From NCBI GenBank assembly GCA_947471745.1, contig CANJKZ010000549.1, forward strand, positions 10,001 through 74,000: DNA of 64,000 nucleotides. The letters are read 5' to 3'. Below the pieces are notes generated by a model. That model saw nothing but the letters and a program-made list of their open reading frames with translations. It searched no databases and was not told the origin of the DNA. Positions 1 to 12,100 of this stretch are shown here, in pieces (positions within the stretch are counted from its first letter, which is position 1; each line of letters opens with the position of its first letter). The position numbers were made by a program, and so were the translations under genes. The stretch is from Closterium sp. Naga37s-1. Lineage: Eukaryota; Streptophyta; Zygnematophyceae; Desmidiales; Closteriaceae.

Positions 1-3000
1 ACTTTTTGGTGCGCACGAACCAAGCTGGAATTGCTCTGATAGGTGTATTTGAGCATGACCACCCGAATATGCAACAACATTCAGGTCGTTCGATGCTTTT
101 CCCTACGCCTATGAGGATCCATGCACTTCATTACCAGGCACAGCCGTCATCGCAAGCGCCGTACTTTTTGGTGCGCACGAACCAAGGTGGAATTGATCTG
201 GTAGGTGTATTTGAGCATGGGCCACCCGAATATGCAACAACATTCAGGTCGTTCGATGCTTTTCCAATACGCCTATGAGGATTCATGCACATCGTTACCA
301 TTTGTCGGCAGACACAGCTGCCATCGCAGACGCCGAACTTTTCTGTGCGCACGAACCAAGCTGAAATTGCTCTGGTAGGTGTATTTGAGCATGGGCCACC
401 CGAATATGCAACACATTCAGGTCGTTCGATGCTTTTCCCTACGCATATGAGGATTCATGCACTTCGTTACCATTAGGGCGTGTGTGTTCTGTCCAAAAGT
501 TCAAAAAAATGTGGGAACTTTGTTTGGTTACCCGTTTCGCCGAATTTGTCAACTAATCTTAGCGAAATGACGAAGTAATTGGGATTTCAAATATTCGAAC
601 TGCAAATCTGAACTCGACTTGAGATTTAGTAGAGAACGTGAGTGCGCACTTTCAGGCAAGCGTGTGTGATTTTCAGCACGTGCGAGGAGCAGGCGAAACG
701 GGCGGCAGCTTCGCGAAGCTGAAATTTTCAAAACGAAATCAGCCCACGATTAGCGCACTCGTCGGTTGCCATGTGGCAACATCCGTGGCATGTAGGTGAG
801 TACCGGATAACCTACTTTCAAGTCGATTTTACTGGGTAACCTATTGTCTTGACGCGCGGCTCGGCGCGATATTTAGAAGGTCGAATGTTGGGGTTCGACC
901 TTGTATGTGTGTGTGCTTTTTGCTGTGTTGAAGCCCAGATGTTCGAACCCCGATACAACTGAAGTCGAGTTTGATTCGACTTAAGTTCATTTCGCACAAC
1001 TCGCCCTAAAAACGTAAACTTTTACGATTTTCAAGGACCACACACGCCCTTAGTCGGCAGACACAGCCGTCATCGCATGCGCCGAACTTTTTGGTGCGCA
1101 CGAACCAAGTTGGAATTGGTCTGGTAGGTTTATTTGAGCATGATCCACCCGAATATGCAACAACAAGGTTGTTCAATGCTTTTCCCTGCGCCAATGAGGA
1201 TTCATGCACTTCGTTACCATTTGTCTGTAGGCACAGCCGTCATCGCAAGTGCCGAACTTTTTGGTGCGCACGAACCAAGCTGGAATTGCTCTGGTAGGTG
1301 TATTTGAGCAAGGGCCACTTGAAAATGCAACAACATTCAGGTCGTTCAATGCTTTTCCCTACGCCTATGAGGATTCATGCACTTCGTTACCATTTGTCGA
1401 CAGGCACAGCCGTCATCGCAGGCGCCGTACTTTTTGGTGCGCACGAACCAAGCTAGAATTGCTCTTGTAGGTGTATTTGAGCATGGGCCACCCGAATATG
1501 CAACAACATTCAGGTCGTTCGATGCTTTTCCCTACGCCTATGAGGATCCATGCACTTCGTTACCATTTGTAGGCAGGCACAGCCGTCATCGCAGGCGCCG
1601 AACTTTTTGGTGCGGACGAACCAAGCTGGAATTGCTCTGGTAGATGTATTTGAGTATGGGCCACCAAAATATGCAACAACATTCAAGTCGTTCGATGCTT
1701 TTCCCTACGCCTATGAGGATTCATGCACTTCGTTACCATTTGTCGGCAGGCACAGCCATCATCGCAGGCGCCGAACTTTTTGGTGCGCACGAACCAAGCT
1801 GAAATTGCTCTGGTAGGTGTATTTGAGCATGGGCCACCCGAATATGCAACAACATTCAGGTCGTTCGATGCTTTTCCCCTACGCCTATGAGGATTCATGC
1901 ACTTCGTTACCATTTGTCGGCAGACACAGCCGTCAGCGCAGGCGCCAACCTTTTCTGTACGCACGAACCAAGCTGAAATTGCTCTGGTAGGTGTATTTGA
2001 GCATGGGCCATCCGAATATGCAACAACATTCAGGTCGTTCGATGCTTTTCCCTACGCATATGAGGATTCATGCACTTCGTTACCATTAGTCGGCAGACAC
2101 GGCCGTCATCGCATGCGCCGAACTTTTTGGTGCGCACGAACCCAGCTGGAATTGCTATGGTAGGGGTATTTGAGCATGGGCCACCCGAATATGCAACAAC
2201 ATTCAGGTCGTTCGATGCTTTTCCCCTACGCCTATGAGGATTCATGCACTTCGTTACCATTTGTCGGCAGACACAGCCGCCATCGCAGACGCCGAACTTT
2301 TCTGTGCACACGAACCAAGCTGAAATTGCTCTGGTAGGTGTATTTGAGCATGGGCCACCCGAATAGGCAACAACATTCAGGTCGTTCGATGCTTTTCCCT
2401 ACGCCTATGAGGATTCATGCACTTCGTTACCATTTATCGGCAGTCGCATCCATCATCGCAGCCGCCGAACTTTTTGGTGCGCACGAACCAAGCTGGAATT
2501 GCTCTAGTAGGTGTATTTGAGCATGGGCCACCCGAATATGCAACAACATTCAGGTTGTTCGATGCTTTTTCCTACGCCTATGAGGATTCATGCACTTCGT
2601 TACCATTATTCGGCAGACACAGCCGTCATCGCAGGCGCCGAACTTTTCTGTGCGCACGAACAAGCTGGAATTGCTCTGGTACCTGTATTTGAGCATGGGC
2701 CACAAGAATATGCAACATCATTTAGGTCGTTCGATGATTTTCTCTACACCTATGAGGATTCATGTACTTCGTTACCATTACTCGGCAGACACAGCCGTCA
2801 TCGCAGGCGCTGAACTTTTCTGTGTGCACGAACCAAGCTGGAATTGCTCTGGTAGGTATATTTGAGCATGGGCCACCCGAATATGCAACAACATTCAGGT
2901 CGTTCGATGCTTCTCCCTACGCCTATGAGGATTCATGCACTTCGTTACCATTAGTCGGCAGACGCAGCCGTCATAGCAGGCGCCGAACTTTTTGGTGCGC

Positions 3001-6000
3001 ACGAACCAAGCTGGGATTGCTCTAGTAGGTGTACTTTAACATGGACCACTCAAAAATACGACAGCATTCAGGTCGTTCGATGATTTTCTCTACGCCTATG
3101 AGGATTCATGCACTTCGTTACCATTAGTGGGTAGACACAGCTGTCATCGCAGGCGCCAAACTTTTTTGTGCGCACGAACCAAGCTGGAATTGCTCTGGTA
3201 GATGTATTTGAGCATGGGCCACTCGAATATGCAACAACATTCAGGTCGTTTGATGCTTTTCCCTACGCCTATGAGGATTCATGCACTTCGTTACCAGTTG
3301 TCGGCAGACATAGCCGTCATCGCATGCCCCGAACTTTTTGGTGCGCACGAACCAAGCTGGAATTGCACTGGTAGGTATATTTGAGCATGGGCCACCCGAA
3401 TATGCAACAACATTCAGGTCGTTCGATGCCTTTCCCTACGCCTACGAGGATTCATGCACTTCGTTACCATTAGTCGGCAGACACAGCCATCATCACGGAC
3501 GCCGAACTTTTCTGTGCGCACGAACCAAGCTGGAATTACTCTGGGTGGTGTATTTGAGTATGGGCCACAAGAATATGCAACATCATTTAGGTCGTTCGAT
3601 GATTTTCTCTACACCTATGAGGATTCATGCACTTCGTTACCATTACTCGGCAGACACCGCCGTCATTGCTTTCGCTGAACTTTTCTGTGCGCACGAACCA
3701 AGCTGGAATTGCTCTGGTAGGTGTTTTTGAGCGTGGGCCACCCGAATATGCAACAACATTCAGGTCGTTCGATGTTTTTCCCTACGCCTATGAGGATTCA
3801 TGCACTTCGTTACCATTAGTCGGCAGACACAGCCGTCATCACAGACGCCGAACTTTTCTGTGCGCACGAACCAAGCTGGAATTACTCTGGGTGGTGTATT
3901 TGAGCATGGGCCACAAGAATATGCAACATCATTTAGGTCGTTCGATGATTTTCTCTACACCTATGAGGATTCATGCACTTCGTTACCATTACTCGGCAGA
4001 CACAGCCGTCATTGCAGGCGCTGAACTTTTCTGTGCGCACGAACCAAGCTGGAATTGCTCTGGTAGGTGTTTTTGAGCGTGGGCCACCCGAATATGCAAC
4101 AACATTCAGGTCGTTCGATGCTTTTCCCTACGCCTATGAGGATTCATGCACTTCGTTACCATTAGTCGGCAGACACAGCAATCATAGCAGGCGCCGAACT
4201 TTTTGGTGCGCACGAACCAAGCTGGGATTGCTCTAGTAGGTGTACTTCAGCATGGACCACCCAAAAATGCGACAACATTCAGGTGGTTCGATGATTATCT
4301 CTACGCCTATGAGGATTCAGGCACTTCGTTACCATTAGTCGGCAGACACAGCTGTCATCGTAGGCGCCGAACTTTTTGGTGCGCACGAATTAAGCTGGAA
4401 TTGCTATGGTAGGTGTATTTGAGCATGGGCCACTCGAATATGCAACAACATTCAGGTCGTTCGATGCTTTTCCCTACGCCTATGAGGATTCATGCACTTC
4501 GTTACCATTTGTCGGCAGTCACATCCATCATCGCTCGCAGCCGCCGAACTTTTTGGTGCGCGCGAACCAAGCTGGAATTGCTCTGGTACCTGTATTTGAG
4601 CATGGGCCACCCGAATATGCAACAACATTCAGGTCGTTCGATGTTTTTCCCTACGCCTATGAGGATTCATGCACTTCGTTACCATTAGTCGGCAGACACA
4701 GCCGTCATCACAGACGCCGAACTTTTCTGTGCGCACGAACCAAGCTGGAATTACTCTGGGTGGTGTATTTGAGCATGGGCCACAAGAATATGCAACATCA
4801 TTTAGGTCGTTCGATGATTTTCTCTACACCTATGAGGATTCATGCACTTCGTTACCATTACTCGGCAGACACAGCCGTCATTGCAGGCGCTGAACTTTTC
4901 TGTGCGCACGAACCAAGCTGGAATTGCTCTGGTAGGTGTTTTTGAGCGTGGGCCACCCGAATATGCAACAACATTCAGGTCGTTCGATGCTTTTCCCTAC
5001 GCCTATGAGGATTCATGCACTTCGTTACCATTAGTCGGCAGACACAGCAATCATAGCAGGCGCCGAACTTTTTGGTGCGCACGAACCAAGCTGGGATTGC
5101 TCTAGTAGGTGTACTTCAGCATGGACCACCCAAAAATGCGACAACATTCAGGTGGTTCGATGATTATCTCTACGCCTATGAGGATTCAGGCACTTCGTTA
5201 CCATTAGTCGGCAGACACAGCTGTCATCGTAGGCGCCGAACTTTTTGGTGCGCACGAATTAAGCTGGAATTGCTATGGTAGGTGTATTTGAGCATGGGCC
5301 ACTCGAATATGCAACAACATTCAGGTCGTTCGATGCTTTTCCCTACGCCTATGAGGATTCATGCACTTCGTTACCATTTGTCGGCAGTCACATCCATCAT
5401 CGCTCGCAGCCGCCGAACTTTTTGGTGCGCGCGAACCAAGCTGGAATTGCTCTGGTACCTGTATTTGAGCATGGGCCACCCGAATATGCAACAACATTCA
5501 GGTCGTTCGATGTTTTTCCCTACGCCTATGAGGATTCATGCACTTCGTTACCATTAGTCGGCAGACACAGCCGTCATCACAGACGCCGAACTTTTCTGTG
5601 CGCACGAACCAAGCTGGAATTACTCTGGGTGGTGTATTTGAGCATGGGCCACAAGAATATGCAACATCATTTAGGTCGTTCGATGATTTTCTCTACACCT
5701 ATGAGGATTCATGCACTTCGTTACCATTACTCGGCAGACACAGCCGTCATTGCAGGCGCTGAACTTTTCTGTGCGCACGAACCAAGCTAGAATTGCTCTG
5801 GTAGGTGTTTTTGAGCGTGGGCCACCCGAATATGCAACAACATTCAGGTCGTTCGATGCTTTTCCCTACGCCTATGAGGATTCATGCACTTCGTTACCAT
5901 TAGTCGGCAGACACAGCCGTCATAGCAGGCGCCGAACTTTTTGGTGCGCACGAACCAAGCTGGGATTGCTCTAGTAGGTGTACTTCAGCATGGACCACCC

Positions 6001-7240
6001 AAAAATGCAACAACATTCAGGTGGTTCGATGATTATCTCTACGCCTATGAGGATTCAGGCACTTCGTTACCATTAGTCGGCAGACACAGCTGTCATCGCA
6101 GGCGCCGAACTTTTTGGTGCGCACGAACCAAGCTGGAATTGCTATGGTAGGTGTATTTGAGCATGGGCCACTCGAATATGCAACAACATTCAGGTCGTTT
6201 GATGCTTTTCCCTATGCCTATGAGGATTCATGCACTTCGTTACCAGTTGTCGGCAGACATAGCCGTCATCGCATGCCCCGAACTTATTGGTGCGCACGAA
6301 CCAAGCTGGAATTGCTCTGGTAGGTGTATTTGAGCATGGGCCACCCGAATATGCAACAACATTCAGGTCGTTCGATGCTTTTCCCTACGCCTATGAGGAT
6401 TCATGCACTTCGTTACCATTAGTCGGCAGACACAGCCGTCATCGCAGACGCCGAACTTTTCTGTGCGCACGAACCAAGCTGGAATTGCTCTGGGTGGTGT
6501 ATTTGAGCATGGGCCACAAGAATATGCAACATCATTTAGGTCGTTCGATGATTTTCTCTACACCTATGAGGATTCATGCACTTCGTTACCATTACTCGGC
6601 AAACACAGCCGTCATCGCAGGCGCTGAACTTTTATGTGCGCACGAACCAAGCTGGAATTGCTCTGGTAGGTGTTTTTTAGCATGGGCCACCCGAATATGC
6701 AACAACATTCAGGTCGTTCGATGCTTTTCCCTACGCCTATGAGGATTCATGCACTTCGTTACCATTAGTCGGCAGACACAGCCGTCATAGCAGGCGCCGA
6801 ACTTTTTGGTGCGCACGAACCAAGCTGGGATTGCTCTAGTAGGTGTACTTCAGCATGGACCACCCAAAAATGCGACAACATTCAGGTGGTTCGATGATTA
6901 TCTCTACGCCTATGAGGATTCATGCACTTCGTTACCATTAGTCGGCAGACACAGCTGTCATCGCAGGCGCCGAACTTTTTGGTGCGCACGAACCAAGCTG
7001 GAATTGCTATGGTAGGTGTATTTGAGCATGGGCCACTCGAATATGCAACAACATTCAGGTCGTTCGATGCTTTTCCCTACGCCTATGAGGATTCATGCAC
7101 TTCGTTACCATTTGTCGGCAGGCACATCCATCATCGCAGCCGCCGAACTTTTTGGTGCGCACGAACCAAGCTGGAATTGCTCTGGTAGGTGTATTTGAGC
7201 ATGGGCCACCCGAATATGCAACAACATTCAGGCGGTTGAA
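1..7240. repeat. 173-bp tandem satellite with 869-bp higher-order unit
   Basis: About 38 head-to-tail monomers of 173 bp (for example the same monomer position at 3454, 3627, 3800 and 3973). Each carries recognisable words such as GCACGAACCAAGCTGG, GAGCATGGGCCACCCG and TTCATGCACTTCGTTACC. From about 3.3 kb onward the monomers are arranged in a five-monomer higher-order unit of 869 bp: the same diagnostic monomer starts at 4203, 5072, 5941 and 6806, and the first two copies differ at only a handful of sites. The extra 4 bp over 5 x 173 is a small insertion in one monomer. The array is cut by a MITE at 476-1049 and runs off the left edge of the window. The unit length is close to nucleosome spacing, as in many plant centromeric or pericentromeric satellites. 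Centromere function is only an inference. Short ORFs inside the monomers are by-products. Confidence 0.95.
476..1049. mobile_element. MITE, PIF/Harbinger (Tourist)-like
   Basis: A 574-bp non-coding insertion interrupts one satellite monomer. It has perfect 11-bp terminal inverted repeats (GGGCGTGTGTG at the left, CACACACGCCC at the right) with weaker similarity further in. It is flanked by a TTA direct repeat (473-475 and 1050-1052), while uninterrupted monomers carry a single TTA at that point. A 3-bp TTA/TWA target duplication and GGGC-starting termini are the marks of PIF/Harbinger elements and their Tourist MITEs. The interior has no coding capacity but has several near-palindromic stems around TCGAAC/TTCGAC words (about 880-985). 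It needs a transposase from elsewhere. Confidence 0.8.
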
Positions 7241-7420
7241 TAGAAGGGCGTACAGTCATATGCGAAACCCAATCAAATGCGCACAAATGTACATTTCGCA
7301 CGGTCGCCTAGTGTCGCGATCATGGCTAATTTTTTGTTTTGGCCAACCCTTACGATCAGTGTAGCACATCATCAAAATCCTGATTATCAGAGTATCCCTC
7401 AGTGGAAATCCTGATCTGTC
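7241..7420. other. AT-richer spacer before copia element 1
   Basis: This 180-bp stretch joins the satellite end to the first retrotransposon. It has no coding signal. It contains CTGATTATCAG and CCTGAT words of the same style as those in the host DNA at 14.55-14.96 kb and 21.02-21.55 kb. The last five bases (7416-7420, CTGTC) are the target site duplicated by element 1. Confidence 0.6.
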
Positions 7421-7571
7421 TGTCAAATTATATATATATGTATATATGTTTAGGTTATCCAGGCTGTATGGGGGTTAGCACTAGGGGGTACAGAAACTTT
7501 CTCGACACTCTAGTCTTGTACCCCAACCTTGACCTAATCTCATCATTCTTGCCTAGTCTTAGTTCTTAACA
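7421..7571 (+). repeat. 5' LTR of copia element 1
   Basis: A 151-bp LTR beginning TGTCAAATTA and ending TTCTTAACA. It is 8 bp longer than the 3' copy because of a TATATATG-type repeat-length difference, and otherwise differs at one base. At about 150 bp it is short for a copia LTR. Confidence 0.93.
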
Positions 7572-8130
7572 TGGTAACTAGAGCAGGAGGTCTCTAGGAC
7601 CTAAGAATCGGGCCCACCTAACTGCCTGCCTTGCCTACTGCCCGCGCGCGCCTCGGCTGCAGCGCGAGTCACTTTTTTTTTCCGCGCGTGCCTCGGTTTC
7701 TAGCGCGCGCGTCACTGATTTTCGCGCGCGCCACTGCTGCAGAGCCGCGCGCCGGCCCCCGTCGCCCGTGCAGCCCACGTAGAGCCCGCGCGCCCCTTAC
7801 GCCGCCCGCGCGCAGCCTGCTTAGGCCCGTCGCCGCACGCAGCCCGCAGCCGCGCGCGCTGCCCGTCGCCACGCGCAGCCAGGGGCCGCACGCAGCCCGT
7901 CGCCACGTGCAGCCAGGAGCCGCGCGCAGCACGTAGCCGCGCGCAGCCAGCAGCCGCGCGTGCCTTACTCGTGTACCTGCCTGTGAGGCTCACTGCTGCC
8001 GAGCCCGCTGCCTTAGAACTGTGCGGCCTGCTACTGTCTAGAGCGCCACCTTAGGAGCTCGAGTGCAGCAAGCTACTGCCCTGCACGTTGCCTCTACTGC
8101 CTGCTGCCTACTGCCTGCTTTCTGCTGCCT
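7572..8130 (+). other. 5' untranslated leader of copia element 1
   Basis: This leader, between the 5' LTR and gag, is very GC-rich from about 7640 to 7960, with many short CGCGCGCAGCC-like repeats. It begins with the probable tRNA primer site. Such leaders normally carry packaging and dimerisation signals. I see no coding function. Confidence 0.6.
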
Positions 8131-9138
8131 TTGCCTGCTGCCGTTATGACAACGCCTAATGTCCTCGCGTTCGAACCTGACGGTCGCCCCATAGAGTTCG
8201 CTGTGTGGCTAGACGACCTGCAACTGTTCCTTCTGACCGATGCCAAAGAGGGCGTTTCGCTGTTCGATTACGTGTCTGGCACTGCCGTTGCTCCTGCTGC
8301 CGATGCTCCTGCTCTCGAACGCTCGCAGTGGCAGACTCGCGATGCTGCTGCACGCCTAGCTATTAGGAACCATCTGCCGATCACTGAGCGCGCGCATTTC
8401 AGCCAGCACAAAACTGCTAAGACACTGTACGACGCTGTAGTTGCGCGCTACTCCTCCCCGGCCACTGCAGCCATAGGTCGACTCATGCTACCCTACCTGT
8501 TCCCCGACCTTTCCTCGTTCACCACTGCTGAGGACCTCATTTCCCACCTGCGCGCTACTGACACTCGCTTTCGTGCGGCCCTCTCAGCCGAGTTCTGCGC
8601 CGCAAACCCCCCCCGATGTACTTCACTCTCTATTTCCTCGTTACCCGCCTCCCTGACACTCTTGGCTCGGTCAGGGACCACTTCCTCGCGCTAGACCCCC
8701 CCACTCTCACTGTCGACGACTTCGAGAAGCACCTCTTGCAGCAGAGAAGAACATCCTCGCTGTAGGTGCTGCTCGTGGCACTCCTCGCTCTCCCCTCTTT
8801 GAGGGGTGCTCCCCCTCCCCTCTCACCCCCTCCTACGCCTCCGCAGCTGCTGCTCACGACTACCTTGGTGCTGAGGAGGTCAGGGCTGCTTCCGCTCCTA
8901 GTGGGAAGCGTCGCAGCAGCAGGGGCGGCAAGGGTGGCAGGGGAGGAGGGGGTGGCGGTGGAGGTGGCGGTGGAGGTGGCGGCGGGGGAGGTGGAGGTGG
9001 TGGAGGCGGTCGTGGGGGTGGAGGTGGTGGAGGTGGTGGTGGGGGCAGCGGAGGCACTGGGAGCGGTGGAGGTGGCAGTAGCGGCTGTGGGGGAGGAGGG
9101 AGCGGTAGTGGAGGTGGTGGTCAGGGCCAGCAGCAGTC

Positions 9139-9183
<45 letters not shown>

Positions 9184-12100
9184 TCAGCGCCAGACCCCCA
9201 CTTCCCAGCAGCTTCTTGACTGGTATGCCGGGCGTGGGGCTTCTGGGGGTGCTGGTCGCTGCCCCTATATGATTCGCACAGGTCCCCGCACTGGTCGCCA
9301 GTGCACAGGGTTTCACACTGAGCAGCGCTGCTTCGCTCGACTTAGCGACGCCTGGTGCGCCAAGTTTCCTGATGCTACTGAGTTCCCCAACTGGGCAGAC
9401 CTGCTTAGGCGTGATGTACCTATCTTTGATCTTGACTATGAGGCTATTCTTGCTGCCATGTATGCATTGACTGTTAGTGCTGAGGGTGACTGCTACTTGT
9501 GTGTGCCGCCTGACCCAGGTATTGCCCCAGGTATAGCGCCTATGGCACTAGGTGCTTGTGAGTTTGCTCCCCCTGGTACTGCGTCCGCACAGGCCTTGCA
9601 CACCTTCACACTTGACTCTGGTGCTTCCCGCTGTTTCTTTCGCGACAGCAGCACAGTCACTCCCCTCCCTGCACCTGTTCCTGTCTCGCTGGCTGACCCC
9701 TCTGGGGGCCCAGTGCTTGCACGGTCTTCCACTGTGCTTCCGTGTCCGGCGGTCCCGTCTGGTGAGCTGTCTGGTCTCCACCTCCCCTCGTTCTCTACGA
9801 ACTTGGTGAGCAACGCCGTCCTTCAGGATCACTGGGTTGACACCTTTACTCCTGGAGGACAGCGTGTGGCGATCTGCACGTGCTCTCGGGCCGGCCGTCA
9901 CCTGGCCACGTTCACACGTGCGCCTGGGTCTAGTCTGTACACCCTCACCACTGCGTCTCGCGACACCCCTTTGTCCCCCCAGCTGTACGCGTCTGCTCAA
10001 GTAGCTACCCAGTGTGAGTGTCGCCGCCTGTCGCACGACACTCTCCTGTGGCACCACCGCCTTGGTCACCCCTCCCTGCCTCGCCTTCGTAGCATGCACT
10101 CTCGCTACTTGGCTTCTGGCCTTCCCAGGTCTCTGCCTGCCCTCCCTCCCTCGCCTGCGCCGCCCTGCATTCCTTGCGTCAAGGGGCGGCAGCGCGCCGC
10201 TCCTCACTCCTCCTCGTTTCCTCCCACAGAGGCTCCCCTGCAGACTCTCCACATGGACGTGTGGGGCCCAGCCCGCATCCGTGGACAGGGCCACGAGCGG
10301 TACTTCCTGCTCGTCGTCGACGACTACACGCGTTACACCACGGTCTTCCCCTTGTGCAGCAAGGGGGAGGTCCCTGATGTTTTGATCCCCTGGATCCGCG
10401 CTGTTCGTCTCCAGCTCCGCGAGCGGTTCCAGTCGGACTTTCCTGTCCTGCGTCTGCACTCTGACAGAGGTGGTGAGTTCTCCTCAGACCTCTTGGCAGC
10501 CTACTGTGCGGAGCACGGCATCCGCCAGTCGTTCACGCTTCCGGCCTCTCCGCAGCAGAATGGGGTTGCTGAGCGCCGCATTGGCTTAGTCATGGAGGTC
10601 GCTCGTACCTCCATGATCCATGCGGCTGCCCCCCATTTTCTGTGGCCGTTTGCGGTCCGGTACGCCGCGCATCAGCTCAACCTCTGGCCCCGTGTCTCCT
10701 TGCCGGAGACCTCGCCCACACTGCTGTGGACGGGGAAGGTTGGCGATGCGTCGCGTTTCCGGGTCTGGGGTGCTCGAGCCTTTGTCCACGATACCACCGC
10801 GGACAAGCTCTCCGCTCGCGCCATTCCCTGCGTCTTCCTTGGCTTTGTCCCTGACGCGCCTGGCTGACAGTTTTACGACCCCGCCTCGCGCCGTGTCTTT
10901 CCGTCTCAGGACGTCACCTTTGACGAGTCCGTCCCCTTTTACCGTCTCTTTCCCTACCGCACTGCTCCTCGCCCCCCCCCCGCCGCTCTTTCTCGCCCCA
11001 GGTCCTCCCCAGGTAGACCCCCTCCCCGCGCCACGTCCTGCTCCTTCAGGTGTTTCTCAGGTAGACCCTCCCGTGCCTGCGCCTGTTGAGGTCACTGGTG
11101 ACTCAGGTCCTACTGGGGGTGGTGCTGTCTTTGGGGGTGCTGAGCCTGGGGGTGCGGAGCTTGGGGGTGCTGAGCCTGGGGGTGCGGAGCTTGGGGGTGC
11201 TGAGCCTGGGGGTGCGGAGCTTGAGGGTGCTGAGCCGGGGGGTGCGGAGTATCGGGGTGCTGAGCCTGAGCGTGAGGAGCCTGGAGGTCCTGAGCCTGGG
11301 GGTGCTGAGTCTGGGGGTGCGACGCCTGAGGGTTCTGAGTCTGCTCCTGCGCGGTCTCCTTGGAGTAGCCGCCTTCGTACGCGTGTGCCTCTCACCTCAC
11401 AGCAGCTGCACGACTGGTACGGTCGCCATCAGGGTCGTGCTTCTGGAGCTCGGGGCTCTGCCGCTGGAGGTACTTCTGCTGACACCACTGGAGCTGGGAG
11501 TGGTGCTCGCACTGGAGGTGCTGGAGCTGCTGGGGCTGGAGGTACTGCTGAGCCTGAGGGTGCTACTGCTGGAGACCCTGGGTCTGGGGGTGCTGTTGCT
11601 GGAGACACGGAGGCTGGAGACCCTGGGACTGGAGGTGCCGGTTCTGGGGGTGCTGCTGAGGGTACTGGAGCTGCTGGAGGTGCTGGAGCTCCTGAGGGTG
11701 CTGGAGCTGCTGAGGGTGCTGGAGCTGCTGAGGGTGCTGGAGCTGCTGGAGGTGCTGGAGCTGCTGAGGGTGCTGGAGCTGCTGGAGGTGCTGGAGCTGC
11801 TGAGGGTGCTAGAGCTGCAGGAGGTGCTGGAGCTGCTGAGGGTACTGGAGCTGCTGGAGGCGCTGGAGCTGTTGTGGGTGCTAGAGCTGCTGGTGCTGGT
11901 GGCACTGCACAGCCGCGCCTGTTCTTTGCTCCACCGTCTCCGTCGTCTCTGCCACCGCCTGACTCCGTACTTCGCCAGGTTCTTAGCCTCCCGTCGTCTA
12001 CTGGTCTTCCGTTACAGCCTGGCCCACCTCTGCCTGCTCCTTCTCCTTACGCTGAGCAGACAGGGGGCGTTACTGAGCATCGTGAGCCTGCGTCGCGTCC

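Noticed and set aside
1-7364. Many 60-180-codon frames sharing VRTNQAGIALVGVFEHGPPEYATTF-like text
   Set aside because: They are the 173-bp satellite translated. The frame drifts between monomers because 173 is not a multiple of three, there is no start context, and no known family matches.
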